DNA of 64,000 nt, taken from the NCBI GenBank assembly GCA_963965975.1, contig OZ014416.1, positions 8,060,001 to 8,124,000 of the forward strand, given 5' to 3'. Every line of letters begins with the position of its first letter. The stretch's first letter is position 1. This stretch comes from Xestospongia bergquistia. Its lineage: Eukaryota > Porifera > Demospongiae > Haplosclerida > Petrosiidae. Below, piece by piece: positions 25,014 to 38,700 of this stretch. A program made the translations under genes and the position numbers. The notes beneath the pieces were generated by a model. That model saw nothing but the letters and a program-made list of their open reading frames with translations, was not told the DNA's origin and ran no database searches.

Positions 25014-26191
25014 AGACACTACATTAGATAACTACTCACTGTTGTTAGTAAATGTGTTATGAAAAATTATTACACAATTACTGAATAATGTTGTATATTG
25101 TTTTAATGAAATATTCTAGTTATGTAATTGTGGATTACTTCATATTTTATGTTATTAATATAATAATAATAATAGAGGATTAATTTATGACATTGCTAAA
25201 CCACTCCTCCTCTCTTCAACCACCCTTGCCCCCTTTACGCTGATGACATTCTTCTATCTCAAGAAATTTACTTTCCAACTTCAATGTCCACTTTCAATCC
25301 AACATGAATCCATTAAATAATTGTATATTTCAGTTTTAGTTTATTGTTATTACTAAAACAATTTTAAAGAACAAACAATACTCTACAAATGTATAGTGAG
25401 TCATAGGTAGTTAATTAAATTAGTGTAATCAGCTTCATTTTTTGGTTTAAACAATATATCCAAAGCAGTTACAAGGATCTCTCTTTTAAGATATTGAGGT
25501 ATATATCTGTGGAATTAATAGATAATAATTATGTACAGTAACTACAAAATATACCTAACTACCAATATAATAATGTTAATTAGAGTATAACTCCTATGTA
25601 AATGGTTAAAATAATAAATCTTCCAACGATAGTCATATTACTATTTTTAAACAAAAGCTTAAGCAAGAAGACTAACTTGTGAGTGAGGGCTTACTAAACT
25701 ATAGTTTGTTGTTCAGATTCACATTATTCTTGCCTTACATAACTCTTAATAACAACACGTAGGCTATGAATAACAACAGTCTATGATGGTACAAAGGCTT
25801 TTAGTACAAGAATATCATAGAAATAGCAACAGAGAGAAAATACACTTAAGCCTGTAACATAGATATGTGTGACATAAACATATTGATGTAAATCTATCAG
25901 TTAAAATGACCAGTGTGGGAACATTCTAATTATTTGTGTAGAAGGTTCACATTCCTCTCTGTTTTGCCTTTTCTGTAATTATGGACTTAGTCTTATACAT
26001 GTAGTGGAACTGACTTGCTAGTAAAGAGACAATTTTTGAATCCAAAGCATTGTCCACAAATCATTCAATTTTTTTAATAGTTCAAATGAACTATCTTTTA
26101 CATGTACACATTAATATATCCACATAACACATACATACTTGTATTAAGGTAACTAGTATACTTACTGAAGTGTTGATATACATAACATCAC
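25014..26191. other. convergent intergenic region
   Basis: Separates the ends of the phospholipase gene (+) and the large multi-domain gene (-). It contains a small reverse-transcriptase relic at about 25198-25290 and otherwise AT-rich sequence. A stretch at 25440-25507 has a minus-strand acceptor and could be an alternative last exon or 3' UTR of the minus-strand gene; this is not supported further. Confidence 0.5.
25198..25290 (+). mobile_element. fragment of a non-LTR retrotransposon reverse transcriptase
   Basis: On the plus strand 25236-25262 reads YADDILLSQ, the reverse-transcriptase catalytic box (Y/F-x-DD) with its usual hydrophobic follow-up. The patch is more GC-rich than its flanks. 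Only about 90 bp are left and the frame closes soon after, so it is a dead relic. The match is short, so chance cannot be fully excluded. Confidence 0.4.
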
Positions 26192-26753
26192 TTATATAGA
26201 TTGAGCACTCTCATTTTGTCTCACCTACAAAATTAGAAAATTAATTTGTAGTTTACATACTCAATAATATAATAAAGCCAATGTTATATCAACAATATAG
26301 AAATTAACAGTCAGTATACTAATATTGCAACTAAAGTTACTATTAGTGTCAAATTTAAATGTAGATCAATGTCGTGTAATAATATGAGGCTATTCTTAGC
26401 TAAGGGGTCCACTCCATGTACATGTATGTACATTAATGTGTGGAGAATGTAACTTACAATCGTTTCTAAATATTTTTCATACTCTTTTGCTTCATTATTC
26501 TGTCTAATAGCTCTTAAAGCAACTAATAAATTCCTCCTTGTTGCATTTTCAGCTTTCTCCATAATCCATAACTGATACATACTAGTATAATCACAACATC
26601 CAGCTAGTTTGACACTGTCTAGTTGTAGTGTTACACCTAACAGATTATAGTATGCAGTTCTAGCATGTGTAGTCACTTCTTGAATTGTAGGTTTTTGATC
26701 CAAGAGATCATCTGGTAAAGTAGATACATGTACACCTCCTTCAACCATATTAC
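26192..26753 (-). CDS. C-terminal Death domain and tail exons of the giant gene
   Basis: Exon 26458-26753 (phase 1 in, phase 0 out) encodes a helical domain of about 85 residues after a short acidic lead. It contains KPTIQEVTTHA, WIMEKAENATRRNLLVAL and NEAKEYEKYLETI, the helix pattern of a Death domain (six helices, with a basic patch in helix 5). The last exon 26192-26224 adds VRQNESAQSI and stops. A Death domain at the extreme C-terminus after ZU5-UPA is the arrangement in UNC5, PIDD and ankyrins, where it recruits partner Death domains. Domain identity is by pattern only. Confidence 0.7.
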
Positions 26754-29700
26754 CTAATATGGAAATGGAATAATATACAATTTAATATTGATTTAAGAAA
26801 ATGATTTTTTCTTTGTTAAACAATATAATAAGTGTAATTAAGTTGTTGATAGATTAACACATGTATAGATGACTTAACAAGTCAAACTGTTCAAAAAAAA
26901 CTGCCAAAATTTAAAATACAAAAAACAAACACAATATTCATAGTTGGGAGTGGCTATGAACAGGAAGTTTGTACTTTTGGATTTATTTTATTTAATATAG
27001 CTATATAATTGCTAAAAGAAAATTAGGTTAAAGTTTCAAGTATTCAAAGATTAAGTAGTCACAGTTTAGTATTAAGTAGTCACAGAAATGATTATACCTA
27101 AAAAAAATTTCAAAAATCATTATTGCTTTAATAAACCATAAAACAAACTGTCAACTATTATATGTACATGTAATTAGTCATCAGATTGCATCATTTGTGG
27201 TCAATAATGTTAGCTAAAATCTGTGTTTTGTGACAGGTATTGTCTATTGAGAGAATTGTCTATACTTATTGATGTTTTAGAGCACTGCATTTTCTAAAAT
27301 ATGTAAGAATTGAGCTGATTGTTATAAAATGAAAGGTAAGTAAGATAAGAGTCATGTATGCATATTTGTAGTAGTTACTATATCACACCTCTTCAATGAA
27401 AATGGTAGAATGTTAAATAGACTTCATTAAGTGTGTTAATAGCTTGTTATTATAAAAAGGAGGTTTACTAATAATTTAATTTGTTAGTCTAAGAAAATAA
27501 TCTCTAAATCTCAAGATATGGTCAACATACTTGTGTCTGGGAAAGTATACAAGATACAGGCCTATTCTTCTTTTGTAAAGGAACTTCTACAACAAAATGC
27601 ATTTGCATGTAAGTAAGCATACAATGTACATGGACATGACTTACCAACACTATATAACTGTATCATTATTATAAAATAGGTATATATATGTATACACAGT
27701 TATGTCTTGAGCCACATGTAAGTAGTTATAGATAGTTATGGCTTAAACAGAAGTGTCCTGTTGAACATTATAAGTCTTGGTCAAATTCTTAGATCTAAGG
27801 TGTTGTTAAGAAACTCTCTCCTATTAAAAAAGTTGAACATGCCTTTATTTTAATGGGGAAATCTACTCTACTGAATAAAACTGTACTTGTGTTTGCATTT
27901 TCTTGACCACTGTCTTATTGTGACTGGACATTTGAATCGTCTCATATCTGACAAACTAGAATCTTTCATTGTCTATCACCCTTCATCCTACACTCCTTGA
28001 TATTTTTCATCATACACTTATAATTGCATTCCTGAACATTGATAAGTGTATTACTGAATGCAGGCATACATATCACAAATTGGAATAAAATTCATTTGCT
28101 TTAAATTTGTTTCTAAAGCCTTGATGAGTTCTTTAATTGTGGTTTGTGCATATTATAAGTGTGGTCCTTTAGATATATATTTGTTATTATAATGACCTAC
28201 AAAACTTATATAACACAAACATTACTGAATTTACTGAAGGTACACATATATAATATATGTATTGTGGCTTAGAATTGAGAATCATAACAACCATAATAAA
28301 TTTGCCTTGTGCTTGAGCACTTAACTAATATCATTAATGACATTATTAGGAACGCTCAGAATAAGGTTATAATTTGGATACTACAAAAACAAGTAGTAAA
28401 CAAAAACTCACTTTGTAAATTACTGGCCAATGATCTAGTAATCACAATTTGAGGTCTATTGTCAGACGATGTTTGACTCTGAGTAACTTTAATACCTTCA
28501 ATTGTTATAGAATGTTTGAAATTATTTCTGAAATCACTCATTATAGGATTAGCAGATACTTTCACAGGAATATTAGGAGGATTAAAACTCAATGACTGAT
28601 TAAAGTCATCTACATCTTTCCTGTTAATCTATATCAGAGCAATTAAAATGTAAAAAATAGAGAACTTAAAGTACATGTAGCTTACAAATATTTTTCATAA
28701 ATACCACGTCCCCCCTCCCACACATGCACTCACTCACAAAACACATATCACTTACTACTAGTGGTCTACGTAGAGGTGTTATTTCCCACCCATGAACTGC
28801 TTCATCTGGGAATCCTAATAACTTTAAACTCTCTTCTCTTTCACCCTGTTCTGGTGATAAAGATACATTAGTAGCAAAACAAAATCGAAAGCTGTCTTCT
28901 TCGTCACCAAACTTGAATGTTAGTTTTAGAGTTACCTATATAAGAGAAATTAATGATTAAAATAATCATTTAAAGCATTGAACATTATTACATAAGAATA
29001 TATGGTATCTTGAACAACTGTGAATCGCATGTTCCATGTTTCCCTATTCTCTACTTTGTAGAAGATATAAGCTCGATAGTTGCAGTCAGGAACTTCTGTA
29101 TCTGTATAAATAGGTAATGTGTATAATTAATATGTTAGGTTTTAATTCAAAATTTACTTTATAACACAAAACATACAATTACTGACTTAACAGCACTGCT
29201 CTAAACATTTTATCTCATACATGTATTAGTGATAAGTATATACTTACTAGTTGCATAATGATATCCAATAGCACTGCCAACTGCACCTCCTAGAGCTACT
29301 CCTCCTAGACCAAATGTGGCACCACCAACTGCAGCACAAAGTACTATAGCTAGGAATGAAAATTCTTTGAGATGTATAATGCCATATCGTGAACCAGGAC
29401 AAAATGATCCTCCTGGTAAATATTCAAACTTGAAGGGTGGACCAGATTTAGCAACAACAAAACTGAGATATTCTGCTTGTTTCTCATCTGTAATATTAGC
29501 ACAATGTTCTAGTTGAACTTTAACTGGTTTAGTGAGTTGAGATGAACTAGATACTGATATATAGCACACTCCACTGATAAGTATGGTATTTTCAGGAAAT
29601 TCAAATTTGCCACCCCACAATCCATTAGCAGTAATTTCATATGAACCATCTACTACTTGTGCAGGTATTAAAATTTTTAGCCCACATTCTTCAACTGATA

Positions 29701-32700
29701 ATTGTTGATCTTCAGCAGCATTAAACTTGGAATAGTTCTTTCCTACTATTATCATTCCTTTAAATAGACCTGTGTAATAATAATTATACATATAGTCACA
29801 GTGATTATTTAATGACAACAACATATATCATAATAAGATTACCAATAATACCTTCTTTGAGTTGAGTTGATTGTTCCTTTACTAGTTGCAAATTTTCTAG
29901 CAAAAGATCTTTAGTTTCACTTTCTTTCATCACTCTTCCTGTAACTAATAATATACCAAATTAAGAGGATAAAAGATAATATATACAGTTACAATAATGT
30001 TAGCAACATGATCAGATTTGACTATTTACACAGCTCATATAGCCTTGATGAGTTCTTTAATTGTGGTTTGTGCATATTATAAGTGTGGTCCTTTAGATAT
30101 ATATTTGTTATTATAATGACCTACAAAACTTATATAACACAAACATTACTGAATTTACTGAAGGTACACATTTTCTTGACCACTGTCTTATTGTGACTGG
30201 ACATTTGAATCGTCTCATATCTGACAAACTAGAATCTTTCATTGTCTATCACCCTTCATCCTACACTCCTTGATATTTTTCATCATACACTTATAATTGC
30301 ATTCCTGAACATTGATAAGTGTATTACTGAATGCAGGCATACATATCACAAATTGGAATAAAATTCATTTGCTTTAAATTTGTTTCTAAAGCCTTGATGA
30401 GTTCTTTTATTGTGGTTTGTGCATATTATAAGTGTGGTCCTTTAGATATATATTTGTTATTATAATGACCTACAAAACTTATATAACACAAACATTACTG
30501 AATTTACTGAAGGTACACATATATAATATATGTATTGTGGCTTAGAATTGAGAATCATAACAACCATAATAAATTTGCCTTGTGCTTGAGCACTTAACTA
30601 ATATCATTAATGACATTATTAGGAACGCTCAGAATAAGGTTATAATTTGGATACTACAAAAACAAGTAGTAAACAAAAACTCACTTTGTAAATTACTGGC
30701 CAATGATCTAGTAATCACAATTTGAGGTCTATTGTCAGACGATGTTTGACTCTGAGTAACTTTAATACCTTCAATTGTTATAGAATGTTTGAAATTATTT
30801 CTGAAATCACTCATTATAGGATTAGCAGATACTTTCACAGGAATATTAGGAGGATTAAAACTCAATGACTGATTAAAGTCATCTACATCTTTCCTGTTAA
30901 TCTATATCAGAGCAATTAAAATGTAAAAAATAGAGAACTTAAAGTACATGTAGCTTACAAATATTTTTCATAAATACCACGTCCCCCCTCCCACACATGC
31001 ACTCACTCACAAAACACATATCACTTACTACTACTGGTCTACGTAGAGGTGTTATTTCCCACCCATGAACTGCTTCATCTGGGAATCCTAATAACTTTAA
31101 ACTCTCTTCTCTTTCACCCTGTTCTGGTGATAAAGATACATTAGTAGCAAAACAAAATCGAAAGCTGTCTTCTTCGTCACCAAACTTGAATGTTAGTTTT
31201 AGAGTTACCTATATAAGAGAAATTAATGATTAAAATAATCATTTAAAGCGTTGAACATTATTACATAAGAATATATGGTATCTTGAACAACTGTGAATCG
31301 CATGTTCCATGTTTCCCTATTCTCTACTTTGTAGAAGATATAAGCTCGATAGTTGCAGTCAGGAACTTCTGTATCTGTATAAATAGGTAATGTGTATAAT
31401 TAATATGTTAGGTTTTAATTCAAAATTTACTTTATAACACAAAACATACAATTACTGACTTAACAGCACTGCTCTAAACATTTTATCTCATACATGTATT
31501 AGTGATAAGTATATACTTACTAGTTGCATAATGATATCCAATAGCACTGCCAACTGCACCTCCTAGAGCTACTCCTCCTAGACCAAATGTGGCACCACCA
31601 ACTGCAGCACAAAGTACTATAGCTAGGAATGAAAATTCTTTGAGATGTATAATGCCATATTGTGAACCAGGACAAAATGATCCTCCTGGTAGGTATTCAA
31701 ACTTGAAGGGTGGACCAGATTTAGCAACAACAAAACTGAGATATTCTGCTTGTTTCTCATCTGTAATATTAGCACAATGTTCTAGTTGAACTTTAACTGG
31801 TTTAGTGAGTTGAGATGAACTAGATACTGATATATAGCACACTCCACTGATAAGTATGGTATTTTCAGGAAATTCAAATTTGCCACCCCACAATCCATTA
31901 GCAGTAATTTCATATGAACCATCTACTACTTGTGCAGGCATTAAAATTTTTAGCCCACATTCTTCAACAGATAACTGTTGATCTTCAGCAGCATTAAACT
32001 TGGAATACTTCTTTCCTACTATTACCATTCCTTTAAATAGACCTGTGTAATAATAATTATACATATAGTCATAGTGATTATTTAATAACAACAACATATA
32101 TCATAATAAGATTACCAATAATACCTTCTTTGAGTTGAGTTGATTGTTCCTTTACTAGTTGCAAATTTTCTAGCAAAAGATCTTTAGTTTCACTTTCTTT
32201 CATCATTATTGCTGTAACTAATAATATACCAAATTAAGAGGATAAAAGATAATATATACAGTTACAATAATGTTAGCAACATGATCAGATTTGACTATTT
32301 ACACAGCTCATATAATGTACAATATCAATTAATAATAGATTAGAGTCTAAGACCAAGGAAACTATAAAAAATTATAGTATCAATAATAGTCACTATATAT
32401 AAATATAGGCAATGACTTATTGGGATAACAATCTTCAAATTTAGTCAATAGCTTCCAACTATTTTTGAACTATAGTCAATTTAGCAAGATAACTACACAG
32501 ATATCTTTATTGGAGATAAGAAAGTTAATGAGTTATTTGAGGTAATTGAAAAACTAGTTATCAGTATCTAACTAATGAGATTACTTGAAGTCAAATATAT
32601 TACTCTGAAGTGTAAAAAGTAAGTGATTGATTTATTTTATTCATCAATGTATTTGATAGCAGTTATCAAATATATAATATAAAGGATTGTCCACACATAA

Positions 32701-35700
32701 GCATACAAAGTACAACATGTACTGCGCCATCCAAAATAATTCAGACAGAAGGTAAATCAACATTAAGTTGGAAATATCCATCACCACATTTACTAGAAAG
32801 CCCTTTCTCCAAGCCTTAACATAATTTTAGTTGTTGAAGTTAATTATGTTGTCTACAATGACTATTGTTTGTTATTTAAGAGTGTTTGAAAATTGTGTGA
32901 ATTATATGTACACTCAGACCAAATAAAGATGATCAGAGGCACTTTACATGCATGCAAACTAACTGCTTACATATATCATCACATTTTGTGATTATTCATA
33001 TCACAATTACTAAATAATCTCTACGTTGTGTGAGACAGCTACTTGCTGAAAGCAAAAATGAATTTGTTATTGTAACCCATTTGGCTAAGAAACAATTATA
33101 GACTGCCATGCCTGCATAATATTTAATTATTTACCTAGCACAGTCAGTCACTTACATAATTCGTAAACTTCTAAATATGATAACAAGCTTGTTTTTCTAA
33201 TACTATAGAATGGGATTTGCACAGTCTAATGTAACTAAGGTGTCGTGCTATTAGGTTTTTGTGAGTTAACAAATGCTGTCATGGGGTAAGCAGTCCTAAA
33301 TTAATGTTATTGGCTTTGATAACACTTTTGCTTCGAAGCATATAGAAGACTGGATACTAAGTAGGCAGAGTTAGCATAAGTTATTACATAAAAATAAACA
33401 CATTTTTCATTATTTAATTATATTACTTAATTATAACATCACAGTAGATTACTCAATTATGACATCATTCAAGACTCACTCATACAAACATTAATATTCT
33501 ATTATAATTATAGTGTTATATAATAAAATGTCTTACTTTCTAGTTGACTTTTCATTCTTGTACCAATGTCTTTTAACTCCTGGTTCTGCTTTAGAAGAAA
33601 GTCACAAAGAGCTTTTAAAAATTCAAGTCCTTTTTCTTCAACCTGTCGTTGTAGCTCATTAACTACTTTATTTGCTTTGTCATAATTATCACCACTCATA
33701 CTTTCTACATCTTTCTTAAAAATTAAAGATATCAATCTAGCAGTATAGAGCCGATTAACAATAGAAAGTGGTTTAACTTCAATGGCATCACAAATATCAG
33801 CAAAATAATCCAGAAATATTTCTGATGGATCAATAGTACCTACAGGATAAGTAAATAATTTAAAGAATAGTTAGTAGAAGAGAAGTAATGAATTAATATA
33901 TCTTAATTTGTCATGATCTCAGTAATCAAATATAACTCTAAATGGTCTATTTATTAATATATATAAACTACTTATATCAACAATAACAACATAGACTATA
34001 TAATAACTGTATATAAACACAATTGAAATCATCACATACATTATATGTAGTGTTTATTATTTAGATGTCTTATATTACCTTGTTGTGTAGTATTACTAGG
34101 GAGAGTATCTGCTTTGTGTTCACTTGATAATTCATTAGTAGAATGTTGCTATTAGATACAAGATATAAGTGATGATATATGAGGTATATAGTATTGTAGT
34201 TTTATAATACACAATATTGATGATGTATCTATTGTTTGTATTATTACTAAAACTAGAGGTAAGGAATTACAATGTAACTGTTAGTAGTAATCATTGTCAC
34301 ATAGTGAAACTATTAATCTATCATGTCAAACTTAGGAATCCTTCTAAGAACCCACAACCACAAAGAATGTTTCATGGGTGTGGCTGGTCAGTTGCATACC
34401 AGAAACCATTATCAAGAACATATCACTTCAACAAGTGAGATTTCTCATTTTGTCTGTGAATAGATCAGACATTCTTTCTGACATTAATCTAGTCTGACAT
34501 TAATCTAGTAAGTATCTGGAATGAGACTACACAGTTTACAAAAAGCAAATGATCTGATTAGCAAGAATAACTCCTAATTACTGAAAGAAGCCATTATGTT
34601 ACAGCTGACAAGACTAATTACTAAGTTATTATTGAATTGTTACTAATAACCCTGGCTTATTATAAAGTATAAACTCTATTGCTAGGATTTGTTTATAAAT
34701 TTTACTGTGTTAAAGTTCAGCTGGAAAACTTACTATCATAGCTATAAATTATCCATTAGTAATTTTATTTATTATAGTGACTTTATAATAGTGTCAGACA
34801 TTTTGAATTATATGTATATCCTAACACTGTTAACAAATCAAATTTGTTAATGACTATAATTAATACAATCTATTACACAAGTGTACAAATCATACCTGAT
34901 GTTCCATTGATAAGTTGTCAGTAATAGACCCTTGAGTTGAATCAACAGCACTTGATTCCATAGCATGTTCTATAGAATATTGAGTAGAACAAAGTGATAA
35001 TTATATTATAGGATAAATGTTGTAGTAAATGTTTGTGTCATATACTAATATGTATTGAAGTTGTCAACTGTAATGTTGAATCAGTTAATCACACTACTGA
35101 AGAGGAACTGATTACTGACCAATAAGCAAATTTTCAAGAATAAAGCAATTTACTATGGTAGAAGCTAATTATACACATTAGTATAGATTATATTAGTTTA
35201 TCAAACCTTGTTCCTGTGACACTTTGTTCAATAAATCCTTTACATTGGTATATAATCTATATTTGTTAAATTACACAAGTATATAGTATGTAACGGGAGC
35301 CATACTTTTGTATCAAATGCAGTAAATATGATTGTTTTAAAAGAAATATAATGAGTACTTCTCTATTGTATACATTATTCATGATCCATTGTGTAATCAT
35401 ACAAAGTTTAGTAACATGGATTTACCATCAGTTTGATCATCAATTGTGTTTTTGTCTGCTTGTGTTACACATCCTATAATAACAATATACAACAATTAAT
35501 TAAAGTATTTTAATATAACAGTAGCAGCTATTAAGGCAACATTATTATTATATTATAAACTATTACTTGTAAGCTATTCCTTAACTCGATGAACAGCTAA
35601 GTCATTGAAATTATAACTAAAGATACAAGTGTCCCTATATATTCAATTTCCTTTAAGATTATTAACTAATTAAGTATCATTATCATTTAATTCAAATCTA

Positions 35701-38700
35701 CATACACATGTATTCATAATGATATACCTCTGACATTACTCTCTTGTTGTTCTTGAACATACTTCTTAGCTTTAGGCAAATCATCTAATATTGTGTAAAA
35801 TAAAAGAACTATATTAAAAAGTAAGTTAAATATTAGATACATAGAATCAAACACAACATGTATTCCCTAACACTTTGTTATGAACATAATTAAACTACAT
35901 TAGTTTCCTTTACTTTCCAAAGTAGACAGATAATTGATAAAATATTTGTTCATGTTTAAGATAATTATATAGCATTGTCTGTGTTATCAATTGAAAATAA
36001 ATTCCTCATATTATAATGTTACAAACATAGCATGTACATAGAAAATAATTATTTTTACCTAATAAAAGAACAACTAATTTGTTGTTATTACCTGAATTAA
36101 AGTTACTACTATGCTTGCGTTTAAGAGAGCCAGGATTGGTTTCTATAAAAATAGATAACATAACATATCATAACTCCAAATACAAGTATAAAGTATAAAG
36201 TGAGTTAAAACGATATATAAAGTTATCTGTAAATGTAGATAATAATTTAACAACTGTGTGTGTGACACTTTAAATAATCCACCTAATTGATCATTATCTG
36301 TGTTATCAGATTGTTTGAGCTTCTTTGATGTCGAATGGGAAAAGGATCTCTTACGCTTAGCAGGAGCTGAGTATAAATAAAAATCATGTCATTGATTAAA
36401 CTAAAATAAAGGTTTATGTAACACTGTGATGTCATAATAAGAATAAAGGATATTCACTACCTATTCAGTAAAAATTGCTAAATTTCATAATATGTAGTTA
36501 TTGTTGTTAGGACATGAATATATGTAAATTACAAATGATATGATTATAATGTATCTCTTTCTGTAATATATAGGTACTTGTCCTAGACCACACCCCAAAA
36601 CATTGCAAAACCATAAAGTGTGGTACTATGTCCACATTCTATGCAATCTCAACTTGATTTATTTAACTTTCAAAGTACCACCTTTCAAGTGGAAGTTGCA
36701 TGCTCTTCCCTCTATTGCATGACTATGGGCTACTAATATGTAGAAACATCTATGCTGTCTTGTTTGTTGACAAGTAAAGATAATATGATATTAGTGATGT
36801 CTAAGAATTAATATATCTTAATTTCTCATGATCTCATTAATCAAATACAATTCAAAATAATCTATTTATTAACATATATAAACTACTTATATCAACTATA
36901 ACAACATAGACTATATAATAACTCTATACAAACACAATTGAAATCATCACATACACTATATGTAGTGTTTATTATTTAGATGTCTTACATTACCTTGTTG
37001 TGTAGTATTACTAGGGAGAGTATCTGGTTTGTGTTCACTTGATAGTTCATTAATAGAAAGTTGCTATTGGATACAGGATATAAGTAATGATATATGAGGT
37101 ATTAAGTATTGTAGTTTTATAATACACAATATTGATGATGTAACTATTGTCTATATTATTTTTAAGACTGGAGATGAGGAATTACAATATAATTGTTAGT
37201 ATCAATCTATCTATGACAAACTTAGGAATGCTTCTACGAACACATAACCACAAAGAATGTTTCATGGGTGTGGCTACACATAGTGATATGACTGCTCACT
37301 TGACATAGTCACAGGTCCAGACACAAACTTGCTTAATGTGAAAAAATATTTTTGCAATATGTAGAGCAAATCACAGCTCTGCCCTCTTCCCTATAAATAT
37401 ACTAGATGACCTTTCTCACATTAAGCTATTGAGTGTCTGGGCATTAATCTATACAGTTGATAAAATACAAATAATTTAATTAGCAAGAATAGCTCCTGAT
37501 TATTGTAAGAAGGTATTATGTACAAACTGGCAAGAGGAATATCCCCTAATATCTTTTACAAATTGAATTTGTTAATAACTATAATTAATATAATCTACTA
37601 TTTAATATGATAAATCATACCTGATGTTCCATTGATAAGTTGTCAGTAATAGAGACTTTAGTTGAATCAAGAGCGCTTAATTCATTAGCACATTCTATAG
37701 AATATTGAGTAGAACAAAGTGACAATTATATATTAATAGTTACATTACTTCCAATATAATTGTTATATAACATGTACATTAAACTATATATAATATGTGA
37801 ACAGTCAGTAAAATACAATACATTTAATATTTATTAGAAAGTATCTATTCTTTAATATATATATATATATATACAATGATATAATGAACCACTTTTTACA
37901 AATTATAGTAATAATAAACTTACCATTAACTCTGTGACTGTCTTCAGTAATAGATTCACTAACACTTTTATTAACACCTATATTGTGAAGGACATATAAC
38001 AATTATCATTATGAGTTATTATGTAATCATGTACATGTTAAATGATATAGATAAAATAACTTACCATCAGTTTGATTATCAAATGTGTTATTGTCTGTTT
38101 GTGCCACACCTCCTATAAAATTGTAATATAACAATGAACATAGTATATACTAGTGTATATATGTACCATTATTATCATGAGCTCTAGAGGACTCTTCTCT
38201 AACATGTTCATTGTTACTACTTTTAATAAAATAGCTTGAAAATTGAAACTGTTTATTTTGAACTCTTTCAGGTAACCATAGGTAAACTAATTATCTCATA
38301 GACAATATTTTATTGTTATATTCCATAACAATTAAAGATACTTGTAAAGCTATGACAAAATGTCTCCTAAAGTGACCTCCAATATGGCTGACATGAGTAA
38401 TTAATTACCTCTTTAGTGACCATGGAATTATTATGCAAGTAGTCTATATAATTCTAACAACTAAAGATCATATTGTCCACTTACTTTGAGCAATCTGTTG
38501 TACAGAACTTTGTAATTTCAAATACTCATATATTGTCATAGCATGAGCTTTGTTTTGAACAAGTGGTCCCTTGACGACATCTAAAATGGTAATCCATGTG
38601 ACAGGAGCACCTTCACCTCGACCATTCATGTCCAGCCAATTCTGAATAATTTCACTGAGTCGTGTTTGATTTGGCTTATTAGATTCATCCAAACCTTTAA

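Larger units (their letters stand above)
27897..32314. repeat. 2273-bp-offset segmental duplication carrying coil-ZU5-UPA exons
   Basis: About 27897-30041 and 30170-32314 are nearly identical, with a constant 2273-bp offset at every exon edge checked. The roughly 128 bp between them (30042-30169) is itself a copy of about 28118-28245, so the junction was filled with local template sequence. Differences are a few single bases. Each copy carries five coding exons. The similarity of the introns points to a very recent event, or to an assembly artefact from unmerged haplotypes. Confidence 0.9.

Noticed and set aside
25440-25507. Possible extra terminal exon of the giant gene
   Set aside because: It has a plausible acceptor but only a few codons before a stop and no domain signal. 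The exon at 26192-26224 closes the frame cleanly.
38166-38220. Possible linker exon with a Ser/Asn-rich peptide
   Set aside because: The only acceptor gives the wrong phase for both neighbours, while skipping it keeps the frame.
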